64,000 nucleotides of DNA. Source: Cytophagales bacterium (GTDB taxonomy: Bacteria; Bacteroidota; Bacteroidia; Cytophagales; Cyclobacteriaceae). Both the position numbers and the translations under genes were made by a program. The notes under the pieces were generated by a model. That model ran no database searches. It was not told the DNA's origin and saw nothing but the letters and a program-made list of their open reading frames with translations. Below are positions 24,712 through 33,380 of the stretch, piece by piece. Numbering within the stretch: the first letter of the stretch is position 1; each line of letters opens with the position of its first letter. The DNA lies in NCBI GenBank assembly GCA_025359125.1, contig JANYHI010000078.1, positions 62,001-126,000 of the forward strand, read 5' to 3'.

Positions 24712-27700
24712 TTAATTATTGATTGTTATTTCTTTTGTGTCAGTAATTAAAGCCGGCATATTTTTATCTCTAAATAATTTATTATACCGATTAACATCTG
24801 TATTAATCAAGATTTGCAATTGCTGTTTATATTTTCCCCAGTCTGCTTGCACATCGTGCGATCTGTCTTGAACTCCTTTTGTTAAACGAGGATCGTGTGT
24901 ATCGGCTACATTACGTAATTGTAAAAATTCTGAGTTAAGCTTATTTGGAAAATTAATTACATCTTGAAAATTTTTGCTTCTTGGCTCAATCAAATTGCCC
25001 TCCCACTTTTCAATTTTTTTAATTAATTCTTTTCCGGTGTTTACAATTTCTTTTGCATTGGCATTATCTTTCAGCGATTCATTATAGGTTTCAATCTGCT
25101 TTTTAACCTGACGCATTTTATTTACCGATTTGTGAACTTCTTCAAATTGATCGCCAGCTTGCTTTAGAAATTCTTGTTGAGCACTCCACTCTGCAGTGGT
25201 AGCCGTAACTTTTGGATCGGAGATAATTTCTAAATCAGTTTCAGAAATTTGTCCTTTGTGCGTAATCCTCGCTTTGTATTTTCCGGGGGCTACACGATAG
25301 CCCTGATAATCGCCATACACAAAAACACCTTGCACGCCACTTAGTGCTTCTGTTCTAAAATCCCACGCAAATCGGTTTACACCTGACTCTGCAGGAATAA
25401 CTTGCTTAGCTGGCGGGCCGCCCGGGTAGGGCTTAAAGCTTTCATCTTTTTTGTTAGTGTACGAGCGAATGATTTTTCCGCTGGTATCTAAAATATCCAG
25501 TGTCACTTTTATGGTATCTGCTTTCTCTTTAAAATAATAATCCAACAATACTCCGTTGGCCGGATTTCGACCCAGACCAGGAATGTCTCCAAAATAGTCT
25601 GGGATAGTTGTAGAGGATAGCCGATAAGTTGGTTTAGGTGTAAATATTTTTAACGCTGATTCTATTTTTCCTTTCGATTGCTGAATTGCTCCAAGATCAT
25701 CTAAAATCCAAAACGACCGACCCGCGGTAGCTGCCACTAAGTCATTATCGCGAATAGTTAAATCTGTAACCGCAACAATAGGAAGGTTAAGTTGAAGTTT
25801 ACTAAAAGTCGTTCCTCCATTATAAGAAACATAAAATCCTCTTTCTGCTCCGGCATACAAAAGATCTTTAACTTTTTTGTCTTCGCGAATTACTTTAATA
25901 AAATCATCTGGTTCCACACCGCTTCCAATTTTTGTCCATGACTTGCCGTAGTCGGTAGATTTGTAAGTCATGTTGCTGTAATCGTTAAACTTATAACGTG
26001 AAGCAGAAATATAAATCGTTCCTTTATCGTGTGGCGATACTTCAATAGAATGAATCATGCCTTCGGGCAAACCCGCTGGAGTAACATTGCTCCAATTTTT
26101 CCCGCCATCCTTTGTTAGGTAAACCAATCCACAATCGCTGCCAGTGTAAATCACACCAACCTCGTGTGGCGATTCAATCACATAATAAATGGTATTATAG
26201 TTTTCGCCACCGGCACCTTCGTTTGTTATCGGGCCTCCGCTGGTATCTTGCTTGGTAGTATCGTTGCGCGTTAAGTCCGGGCTGATTACCTCCCAACTTA
26301 TGCCACCATTGGTAGTTTTAAAAAGAACATTGCCGGCATGATACATGGTCTTGGCATCGTGCGCAGAATTAATCAACGGGGCATTCCAATTAAATCGGTA
26401 TTTCATTTTCTTAGGCGCATACGCCAGATTTGTGGAAGGATATTCTTGCAAATCTTTTGCTTGGCTTGTGCGCAAATCCAGCACATCAATTTGCCCTTGA
26501 TAGCAGCCTCCAAATAACTGCTCTGGATTAGCGAGATCATTAAATGCGATCCATGCGCTTTCGCAACCAGGGCCGTTTATCCAATCTTTATCTGTTATGC
26601 CTGCGCCTCCGTTGCGCGAAGGGGTGGCTACCGAAGTGTTATCTTGCTGGCCGCCATACACCCAGTATGGAAAACGATTATCTGCAATTACTCTATAAAA
26701 TTGCGCTGTCGCTTGATTGTTTAGAGGCGAAAATGTTCTGCCTGTATTATAGCTAATCTCCCCACCACCATCATCTGCCAATGCAAAATTCTGATTGTTC
26801 TTTGGATTGATCCATAAATCGTGCGTATCGCCATGGCCAACTCGTATGTTGGTAAAAGTTTTTCCTCCATCTATCGATCGCATCATTGGCGCATTGAGTA
26901 CATATACCACATCTGCATTTATTGGATCGGCAAAAACTTCCATGTAATACCAAGAGCGAGAGGTAATGGTTTGGTCTGTTGATTGCAGTGTCCATTTCTT
27001 TCCGCCATCGTCTGATCGATATAAACCTGCCTTTGATTTTTCTGCTTCTACTATGGCAAACACTCGATTAGGGTTAGCCCGCGAAACACTCACGCCTATC
27101 TTGCCTATTTCTTTAGGCAACCCTTCATTTATTTTATTCCAAGTTTCCCCTGCATCTGTAGATTTCCAGATAGAACAACCAGTTCCACCACTTTCTACTT
27201 TCCAAGGATAGCGCTTGTGCTGCCACGTAGCCGCATATAAAATTCTTGGATTGGTGTAATCTATACTTAAAGAAGAAGCACCAGTATTTTCATCCACATA
27301 TAAAGTCTTCTTCCAAGTAATGCCACCATCAATAGATTTGTAAACACCTCTATCGGCACTTGGCCCATGCACTGCACCTTGCGCAGCTACATAAACTACA
27401 TCGGGATTATTAGGGTGAACAATTACGTCTGCAATGTGTCTTGTTTTTTCGAGGCCCACATTCTTCCATGTTTTGCCGCCATCGGTAGATTTATAAACGC
27501 CATCGCCATAAGAAGTCATTACACCGCGTACGGCATGTTCGCCAGTGCCTACATAAATTACATTCGGATCAGTTTCGCAAACTGCGATGTCTCCAATGGA
27601 TCCTACTTTGAAGAATCCATCCGAAATATTTTTCCAAGTAGCCCCACCGTCATCCGTCTTTGCTACTCCTCCGCCAGTGTAGCCCACATAATATACACTT

Positions 27701-27897
27701 GGGTTTTGCAGATCACCCGCAATAGTGTTGGCTCGCCCTCCCCGAAAGGGGCCGATATTTCTCCACTTAATGCCTTTGTATAAATCGATATTTGTGGCTA
27801 CCGGAGTGGTAGGCTCTGTTTTTGATTTTGCTTTTTGCGCATGCGTTGAAAAGGAAATCAGTAAAAGAATTCCAACAAGGCAGAATAAATTTTTCAT
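24712..27897 (-). CDS. secreted BNR/Asp-box (VPS10/sortilin-like) repeat protein
   Basis: A 1061-residue exported protein. A signal peptide (1-20, ending STHAQ) is followed by two seven-bladed-type propellers built of Asp-box (BNR) repeats such as DGGATWKNI, DGGKTWKNV, DAGETWNKI and DGGKNWSNV (about 35-740). A beta-sandwich region (about 770-900) and a C-terminal helical region (about 900-1060, with a coiled coil and KELIKKIEKWEG) complete it. Family members are often annotated as glycosyl hydrolase or sortilin-related, yet no catalytic residues can be named. The propellers probably bind sugars or proteins on the cell surface. It is transcribed alone with its own terminator. Confidence 0.88.
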   Translation of the reverse strand: MKNLFCLVGILLLISFSTHAQKAKSKTEPTTPVATNIDLYKGIKWRNIGPFRGGRANTIAGDLQNPSVYYVGYTGGGVAKTDDGGATWKNISDGFFKVGSIGDIAVCETDPNVIYVGTGEHAVRGVMTSYGDGVYKSTDGGKTWKNVGLEKTRHIADVIVHPNNPDVVYVAAQGAVHGPSADRGVYKSIDGGITWKKTLYVDENTGASSLSIDYTNPRILYAATWQHKRYPWKVESGGTGCSIWKSTDAGETWNKINEGLPKEIGKIGVSVSRANPNRVFAIVEAEKSKAGLYRSDDGGKKWTLQSTDQTITSRSWYYMEVFADPINADVVYVLNAPMMRSIDGGKTFTNIRVGHGDTHDLWINPKNNQNFALADDGGGEISYNTGRTFSPLNNQATAQFYRVIADNRFPYWVYGGQQDNTSVATPSRNGGAGITDKDWINGPGCESAWIAFNDLANPEQLFGGCYQGQIDVLDLRTSQAKDLQEYPSTNLAYAPKKMKYRFNWNAPLINSAHDAKTMYHAGNVLFKTTNGGISWEVISPDLTRNDTTKQDTSGGPITNEGAGGENYNTIYYVIESPHEVGVIYTGSDCGLVYLTKDGGKNWSNVTPAGLPEGMIHSIEVSPHDKGTIYISASRYKFNDYSNMTYKSTDYGKSWTKIGSGVEPDDFIKVIREDKKVKDLLYAGAERGFYVSYNGGTTFSKLQLNLPIVAVTDLTIRDNDLVAATAGRSFWILDDLGAIQQSKGKIESALKIFTPKPTYRLSSTTIPDYFGDIPGLGRNPANGVLLDYYFKEKADTIKVTLDILDTSGKIIRSYTNKKDESFKPYPGGPPAKQVIPAESGVNRFAWDFRTEALSGVQGVFVYGDYQGYRVAPGKYKARITHKGQISETDLEIISDPKVTATTAEWSAQQEFLKQAGDQFEEVHKSVNKMRQVKKQIETYNESLKDNANAKEIVNTGKELIKKIEKWEGNLIEPRSKNFQDVINFPNKLNSEFLQLRNVADTHDPRLTKGVQDRSHDVQADWGKYKQQLQILINTDVNRYNKLFRDKNMPALITDTKEITINN

Positions 27898-27992
27898 AGA
27901 AATAGGTTTGATTACCTAGTTAAGAAAAAAAGAGGGATAAACGACTTGGCTATTTGACTATCCTTGAAATTATGTGATGAATGGCATCAATA

Positions 27993-28241
27993 TTAATCCC
28001 GTTGGCCGCGGTTCGCTTTTTCGATTAAATAATAGCCAGTTACAGCAGAAATTATCGATAGAATTAAAGCCGCAACCATTAAGAGATTAAACTTTCTCTT
28101 GAAGATATCGAAACAAAAATAAATCGTTGCAGAGACTCCACCTGCTATTAACCAAGTGCCATAAATCAAATTACTAGTAGATTCTTGTGGCAATTTTCGT
28201 TCACGATCAAACCTTCGCTTGATCTTTAATTTTTTTCTCAC
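27993..28241 (-). CDS. small two-helix membrane protein
   Basis: An 82-residue protein with a very basic N-terminus (RKKLKIKRRFDRERKL) and two membrane helices (about 25-45 and 52-72). The start is GTG, overlapping the stop of the PorE-like gene by four bases (GTGA), so it is translationally coupled to it. I do not recognise a family; it may belong to the envelope unit headed by the upstream gene. Confidence 0.7.
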   Translation of the reverse strand: MRKKLKIKRRFDRERKLPQESTSNLIYGTWLIAGGVSATIYFCFDIFKRKFNLLMVAALILSIISAVTGYYLIEKANRGQRD

Positions 28242-30256
28242 TTATCTACTTTGGGCTCCGTTTCGAATACTTCAATCTCTGTTCTTCTGTTAACCTCGCG
28301 TCCACCCGCTTCGTCATCGTTAGAAACAATGGGACGCTCTTCACCAAATCCCACTGCGCGTAGTCTAATTTTGTCTACCCCACGTTGTAATAAAAATGCC
28401 AGTACTGCTTCTGCTCTTTTTAATGAAAGAACTTTATTAGTTGCATCATCTCCTGAGTTATCGGTGTGTCCATTGATCTGAAGCTTTATCACCGGATTTC
28501 TTTCCATTAAATTCAACACGCTTTCTAATTCACCAATGGATTCATTTTTAAGATCTGCTTTGCCCAGATCAAAGAAAATATTTCGCAAAACAACTTTCGA
28601 CCCTACTTCTGCTTTCTGCATGAAAATGGCAGTCTCAATTTCCTGATAGTCAGAGAACGCTGGCACCTCAAAATTTAATGAGTTAAAAAGATATCCATTC
28701 ACCGAGGTATTGATACCGTAATTTCCTCCGTGCGGAATGATAATTTTAAATTCACCCGTTGTGTTATTTGAATACACCCGTTCAATCACTTTGTTAGTCT
28801 TATTATCAACCAGCACAATTTGTGCCTTGAGCGGAAAGCCTTTATCTTGATCGAGTATTTTACCAGTAAGTTGTGTGGCAAGCCCCAAATCTTTTTGAAA
28901 GCTGATCATCGCATCCACAAACTCATCTCCAATGGCATCAGCATCTCTGGTGGTGTCCACTTTTACAGCAACTACTTTTTCTACAGGAAGAGGCGGTGGT
29001 GGATCTAAATAATTTACCTTACAAATATCAGAACCGCCAATTCCTTCTGATCGGATGGCACTGAAGTAAGCCCGCTTCTTATCTGTGGAAAGGAAAAAAT
29101 AATTTTCAAACTTTGGTGTATTAATTGGGTATCCAATATTGGTGGGTTTTGCCCAGCTTCCGTTTACAAATTCACTTTTAAAAATATCGAAGTCACCTAA
29201 TCCCTTATGTCCATCAGAGCCAAAGTATAATGTTCCATCTGGGTGCATGAAAGGCGCATCTTCGCTGCCACGAGAATTAATTTTATTACCCATGTTCTTT
29301 GCTTTCCCCCACGCACCAGTAGAAAGTTTTTCACTCACATAAAGATCTAAGTTTCCGTATCCGCCCTGCCGATCGCTGGCAAAGTAAAATTTTGTTCCGT
29401 CTGGCGATAAGCAACCAGATGTTTCCCACGAAACAGTGTTGATCTCTTTTCCCATTGATTTTGGCTTGCTCCACTCTGCTCCATTATAATCTGACTGATA
29501 AATATCTCCGTTGCCTCTCTCGTAATAAAGAAAAATAGTTTTACCGCTTGGCGTAAGGTATGTGGCCGCATCATGAAATTGGTCATTTACATTTTTGCTA
29601 ATTTTCTCTGGCACATCCCAGCCATCACCTTTTTTTGTTGTACTCAAAATATCTTCAAAGTAGGTGCGAAATTTCTTATCCACCTGCAGGCTGTCTCTGC
29701 CCGAAGTAAAAATTAAATGATCTTCATCTTGGTTCAGCACGGGGCCATAGTCTTGAAAAGGAGAGTTAACGGGCCACTCTAAAATTTTGATGGTACACAA
29801 CACAGGATTACGCATGAGCGAATCACCGAATTGACATTCTTCAATTTTATGTTTTGAAATAGTATTGAACTTTTTATTCTTAGCTTGAAATTTTTTGAAG
29901 TGATCGATGGCTCTAGTAAAATGAGAATTTGCCTGAAGGGCAAGTGCCAGATAATAATCGATGTCTGGATCTACAGTAGGCATTTGCTTATACGCATGCT
30001 CCAAATAAGGAAGTGCCTTTGCTTCGGCTCCGGCAGAAAGATAGGTGGTGCCTATTTTAAATTTTATCTTCGGGTCGCTGGGCGTTTTTTGTTCTGCTGC
30101 AAAATAGCTTTCCAGAGCTTCAGAAAAACTTCCTTTTTCGTAGGCCTTGTCTCCCTTTTCAAGAATAGCTTTTAAATCTTGTCCTACGGAACGACCTATT
30201 ACTAAAAGAAAAATAAAAGCGGTAAAACAGAGACGCGAATGAATATACGGATTCAT
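28238..30256 (-). CDS. PorE-like protein: TPR, beta-propeller, CRD and OmpA domains
   Basis: A 672-residue periplasmic protein. The signal peptide ends near residue 25 (SVGQ). TPR repeats (about 27-150) are followed by PD40 propeller repeats (about 170-430; FYFASDRQGGYGNLDLYVS, LYFGSDGHKGLGDFDIFKS), a carboxypeptidase regulatory-like domain (about 465-555) and a C-terminal OmpA domain (about 560-665, INGHTDNSGDD and LSLKRAEAVLAFL). This order is that of PorE, the peptidoglycan-anchored T9SS-associated subunit of Porphyromonas gingivalis. Bacteroidota have several paralogues, so exact orthology is not shown. PorE itself is a lipoprotein, while this one has an SPI-like signal. Confidence 0.85.
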   Translation of the reverse strand: MNPYIHSRLCFTAFIFLLVIGRSVGQDLKAILEKGDKAYEKGSFSEALESYFAAEQKTPSDPKIKFKIGTTYLSAGAEAKALPYLEHAYKQMPTVDPDIDYYLALALQANSHFTRAIDHFKKFQAKNKKFNTISKHKIEECQFGDSLMRNPVLCTIKILEWPVNSPFQDYGPVLNQDEDHLIFTSGRDSLQVDKKFRTYFEDILSTTKKGDGWDVPEKISKNVNDQFHDAATYLTPSGKTIFLYYERGNGDIYQSDYNGAEWSKPKSMGKEINTVSWETSGCLSPDGTKFYFASDRQGGYGNLDLYVSEKLSTGAWGKAKNMGNKINSRGSEDAPFMHPDGTLYFGSDGHKGLGDFDIFKSEFVNGSWAKPTNIGYPINTPKFENYFFLSTDKKRAYFSAIRSEGIGGSDICKVNYLDPPPPLPVEKVVAVKVDTTRDADAIGDEFVDAMISFQKDLGLATQLTGKILDQDKGFPLKAQIVLVDNKTNKVIERVYSNNTTGEFKIIIPHGGNYGINTSVNGYLFNSLNFEVPAFSDYQEIETAIFMQKAEVGSKVVLRNIFFDLGKADLKNESIGELESVLNLMERNPVIKLQINGHTDNSGDDATNKVLSLKRAEAVLAFLLQRGVDKIRLRAVGFGEERPIVSNDDEAGGREVNRRTEIEVFETEPKVDK

Positions 30257-30317
30257 GATGCAATATATAAATTAACTAATGCCTTCAGTAACAGCAGCCG
30301 AGCCAAAAAGTATAAGG

Positions 30318-31685
30318 CTACCTGTTCTTTAGCTCCTTCATAGCCTTAGAAAAGGCCACTTTTATAGCATGCCCGTTTTGGTGATGTTGATTTTTTGTTA
30401 CCCATTTTCCATCAACAATAGTTCCTACATTTCTGCTGGAATCAGAAGAATAGATAATTGTTGCCATTCTATTTTTTGTAGAGGTATGGGCAAATAAATG
30501 TGAAGTGGAGCTTACCACTAAAGAATCAAATGGGTTGCCTACTTCAAAGTGATTTTTTGAGTGGATTCCCATTGCCAACCGACCTTGTGTTACCGATTCG
30601 TTTACCATTATGTGAGCGGCATCTCCTTCAAATGTGTTGCGTTTATTTGTAACCAACCGTTGCCGGTAATCAATCATCCTAAATTCTTCAAATGGATTAA
30701 GCCCAACATGGCTATCGGTGCCAACACACCAATGCCCACCGAACTTTACATACTCTTTCATTCTAAAAATGCCATCTCCTAAATTCCCTTCGGTAGAAGG
30801 GCAAAGCACAACACTTGCTTTTGATTTTGTCAAACGATTTAACTCATCATCATTTAAATGGGTAGCGTGCACTAAGTGAAATCGCTCGTTCACATCCAAA
30901 TTATCTAGCAGCCATTGCATGGGTCTTTTATTACAATAAGCTAAGCATTCATCCACTTCCTTCTTTTGCTCAGCTACATGCAAGTGAAAGGGAAGATTTT
31001 TTGAACCTTGCTGATACGTTTTAATAATATCCGAAAGTTCAACCGCACGCAAGGAGTGCACACTAAAACCGAGAGATGCGTGCTCAGATTTTTTTACAAT
31101 TACTTCCGAGGCTGCTAACAATCTAAAATAATCATCTACAGTAGAAGAAATAAATCTTTTCTGCCTAGGTTGTGGTGGTTGCCCAAAATTTCCCTTTTGA
31201 TAAAAAACCGGAACGAGCGTAATTTTTATTCCAGCGGTTTTGGCAGCACTAATCATGCGCTCGCCCATTTCTGCTAAGTTCGAATAAGGTTTCCCTTCTT
31301 TATCGTGATGTAGGTAATGAAACTCCGCAACATGTGTATAACCATGTCGAATCATTTCGGCATACAACATAGCTGCGATTGCTTCGGCCTGATCGGGATC
31401 GACAGAGAGCGCGCACTTATACATTTCTTCGCGCCATGTCCAAAAATTATCTTCAATACCATTGGCATGATTTTCTGCCAAACCAGTCATCGCATATTGA
31501 AAAGCATGCGAATGCGCATTTTGAAAACCAGGCAACGCAAATCCTTGCACTGCCTCTATCGAAATAGATTCCTGCGGAGCAATCGAATTTAAATACTTGA
31601 TAATTCCATTTTTATCAACGCCCACGTAAGCAGGAGAAATCCATTCTTGATTTTGAAGAAGTGCATCGAAACGAAAAAAACGCAT
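30318..31685 (-). CDS. hutF: formimidoylglutamate deiminase
   Basis: A 455-residue amidohydrolase. It converts N-formimidoyl-L-glutamate to N-formyl-L-glutamate plus ammonia, the branch of histidine degradation that feeds HutG. The metal site residues appear in PGFQNAHSHAFQYAM (His-x-His near the N-terminus), FHLHVAEQKKEVDE, VHATHLND and GTDSHVGLNPF. The length is normal. hutG is two genes upstream on the same strand, which supports the substrate assignment; hutH, hutU and hutI are not in the window. Confidence 0.95.
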   Translation of the reverse strand: MRFFRFDALLQNQEWISPAYVGVDKNGIIKYLNSIAPQESISIEAVQGFALPGFQNAHSHAFQYAMTGLAENHANGIEDNFWTWREEMYKCALSVDPDQAEAIAAMLYAEMIRHGYTHVAEFHYLHHDKEGKPYSNLAEMGERMISAAKTAGIKITLVPVFYQKGNFGQPPQPRQKRFISSTVDDYFRLLAASEVIVKKSEHASLGFSVHSLRAVELSDIIKTYQQGSKNLPFHLHVAEQKKEVDECLAYCNKRPMQWLLDNLDVNERFHLVHATHLNDDELNRLTKSKASVVLCPSTEGNLGDGIFRMKEYVKFGGHWCVGTDSHVGLNPFEEFRMIDYRQRLVTNKRNTFEGDAAHIMVNESVTQGRLAMGIHSKNHFEVGNPFDSLVVSSTSHLFAHTSTKNRMATIIYSSDSSRNVGTIVDGKWVTKNQHHQNGHAIKVAFSKAMKELKNR

Positions 31686-31691
31686 GATTAA

Positions 31692-31934
31692 TTATTTTTT
31701 CTTAGTCGCATTTTGCAACATCTCTTGCGAATTTTTTCTTTCAAGTTCTATTACTTGCTTCAGTTTAGATACTTGTAGCTTCGCGGATTGCAATTCATTA
31801 CGAAGCTTAACTAACTCCTCGTGCATTTTATTTTTCTCTTGTCTATAAAATTGAGCTTTTTCATTTTGGCGATAAGCCGTTAATCCAAAAATGATAAATA
31901 ATATTATTATGGCACCATAAAAAAGCTTCTTCAT
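31692..31934 (-). CDS. tiny single-helix membrane coiled-coil protein (A)
   Basis: An 80-residue protein: one membrane helix (about 4-22), a coiled coil (about 28-70, LVKLRNELQSAKLQVSKL), and a C-terminal tail NATKKK. It lies between hutG (12 bases) and hutF (6 bases) in one tight run. Two further proteins of the same design lie upstream (32750 and 33080) and also end in Ala-Ser/Thr-Lys tails. No known family was recognised; an envelope scaffold or adaptor role is possible. Confidence 0.75.
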   Translation of the reverse strand: MKKLFYGAIIILFIIFGLTAYRQNEKAQFYRQEKNKMHEELVKLRNELQSAKLQVSKLKQVIELERKNSQEMLQNATKKK

Positions 31935-31946
31935 AATGGTTGGAAT

Positions 31947-32750
31947 TTAGGTGTTCAAATACTGATTCAATTTGGCAAATGTATTGGCCAAAACCAATTG
32001 CATTTTTTTAGCTCTTGCCGCATGATAATTTTGCTCTGCATCGTCCATATAATTAACCTTAGTCATTTCTAACTGCAAGGCATGAATATTTTCTGCTGGC
32101 CTACCATAATGACGCGTAATATATCCGCCCTTGAAAGGATGATCGTGGCTAAACGAGTAGTCTGAATTTTTGAGCGTATCTAAAGCAATAGAAATAATTT
32201 CGGCTGATGCCGAATTTCTATCCGCATCTCCCAAAATAAGGTCTGGAAATTTTTCTTTGTGGATGGAAGTTACCAGCTGACGAATAGAATGACAATCCCA
32301 CAATAATACTTTGTCAAATTTACTTTTCAGTCGAGAGAGATTTTCTTGTATGGCTTGGTGGTAAGGGTTGTAATATTTTTTTACCCGCCTTTCTACTTCT
32401 GTCAATGCCACTGCTTTTCGTTCGTCTTGATAGATTGGCTCTCCTAAAAAAGTAGTGGCAGTGCACAGCGCAGTAATGATTCTTCCATCAGTATAAAGTG
32501 GTTTGCTTTGTGGGTCGCGATTGAGATCAATCACCCAGCGGCTATAATTCGCGGTAATCATCGTTATCCCGATAGCGGGCGCAAAATCATACAACTGATC
32601 AACAAACCAATCTGTATCGTCAAGTGCGGCAACCAGATTGGGTTTGTATTCGTCTCTTAATTCTGGAGGAAAAGAAGTGCCGCAATGCGGAACACTGATT
32701 AGAATTGGAATTTCTTCGGCAGTAGGTGAAACGATATTGTATATCGACAT
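31947..32750 (-). CDS. hutG: N-formylglutamate amidohydrolase
   Basis: A 267-residue enzyme of the FGase fold (M14-like metal site). It hydrolyses N-formyl-L-glutamate to glutamate and formate. Metal and substrate motifs are PHCGTSFP, DTDWFVDQLYDF, LLWDCHS, and FKGGYITRHYG at the C-terminal part. It pairs with hutF downstream, giving the last two steps of the five-step histidine pathway. The ATG overlaps the stop codon of the coiled-coil gene downstream in the order of transcription by one base (TAATG). Confidence 0.92.
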   Translation of the reverse strand: MSIYNIVSPTAEEIPILISVPHCGTSFPPELRDEYKPNLVAALDDTDWFVDQLYDFAPAIGITMITANYSRWVIDLNRDPQSKPLYTDGRIITALCTATTFLGEPIYQDERKAVALTEVERRVKKYYNPYHQAIQENLSRLKSKFDKVLLWDCHSIRQLVTSIHKEKFPDLILGDADRNSASAEIISIALDTLKNSDYSFSHDHPFKGGYITRHYGRPAENIHALQLEMTKVNYMDDAEQNYHAARAKKMQLVLANTFAKLNQYLNT

Positions 32751-33073
32751 TATTTTTTTGATGCGTTTTGCCGTGCGCTTTCCGCCTTCTCAGCATTCAA
32801 CAATAAACGGTCTGTTGCCATTATAGCCTGATCGCGTGCAATAGAAATCAGTTGTTCATTTCTTTGAAGTTGTGCCTGCAATTCCATATTTTCTTTAACT
32901 AATTTTTCACTTCTTCTCTGTAACTCAATGGCTAATTGCCTCTCTTGTTTCATTCGAATGTTATTAATCAATCCGTAAAAGAAAAAACCTAAAGAGGTCA
33001 CTATCAAAACTGCGATAATGAAATTTGAATATCTAAGACGTTTTTTTAGGTGGGTAATTTCTGCTGAGTCCAT
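32750..33073 (-). CDS. small membrane coiled-coil protein (B)
   Basis: A 107-residue protein. It has a short basic N-terminus (THLKKRLRYSN), one membrane helix (about 17-37) and a long coiled coil (about 42-98, ERQLAIELQRRSEKLVKEN), ending in NASKK. Its N-terminal layout matches that of the adjacent gene at 33080 if that gene is read across a frameshift. The stop overlaps the hutG ATG by one base. The family is unknown. Confidence 0.75.
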   Translation of the reverse strand: MDSAEITHLKKRLRYSNFIIAVLIVTSLGFFFYGLINNIRMKQERQLAIELQRRSEKLVKENMELQAQLQRNEQLISIARDQAIMATDRLLLNAEKAESARQNASKK

Positions 33074-33079
33074 TTATAA

Positions 33080-33322
33080 TTATTTCTTTTTCTGACTCGC
33101 TTCCTCCATACGTTTAGCAAATTTTTCCGCTTCCATTCTTTGCATCACCGCCATCTCCCTCGCCTGCTCTGCCATATCTTTTTGCTTCAATGCTTCCATT
33201 TCACTTTGCTGTGCCTTAGCAGCCAAAACATTTGATAATTGCTCTTGCCGTTTTGCCTCGGCTCTTTGTATAAAGGCAAATATTAAACAACCAAAAGCAA
33301 TCAAGATAAAAAATGTAATCAA
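33080..33322 (-). CDS. small membrane coiled-coil protein (C), 5' end uncertain or frameshifted
   Basis: The open frame from TTG at 33322 gives 80 residues: a membrane helix (about 2-18), a coiled coil (QLSNVLAAKAQQSEMEALKQ) and a tail EEASQKKK. A TTG start would cut into the membrane helix. Upstream in the same frame the text continues without ATG as LKRKLKLYQR to a CTG at 33352. A proper ATG at 33374 lies in the neighbouring frame and gives MEEEIKF. Joining the two across one extra base near 33353 yields MEEEIKF-LKRKLKLYQRLITFF, which aligns well with the start of protein B. A one-base insertion, a sequencing error or a non-ATG start are the choices. Confidence 0.65.
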   Translation of the reverse strand: MITFFILIAFGCLIFAFIQRAEAKRQEQLSNVLAAKAQQSEMEALKQKDMAEQAREMAVMQRMEAEKFAKRMEEASQKKK

Positions 33323-33380
33323 ACGTTGGTAGAGTTTTAATTTTCTTTTCAGTGAATTTTATTTCTTCCTCCATAGTAAG

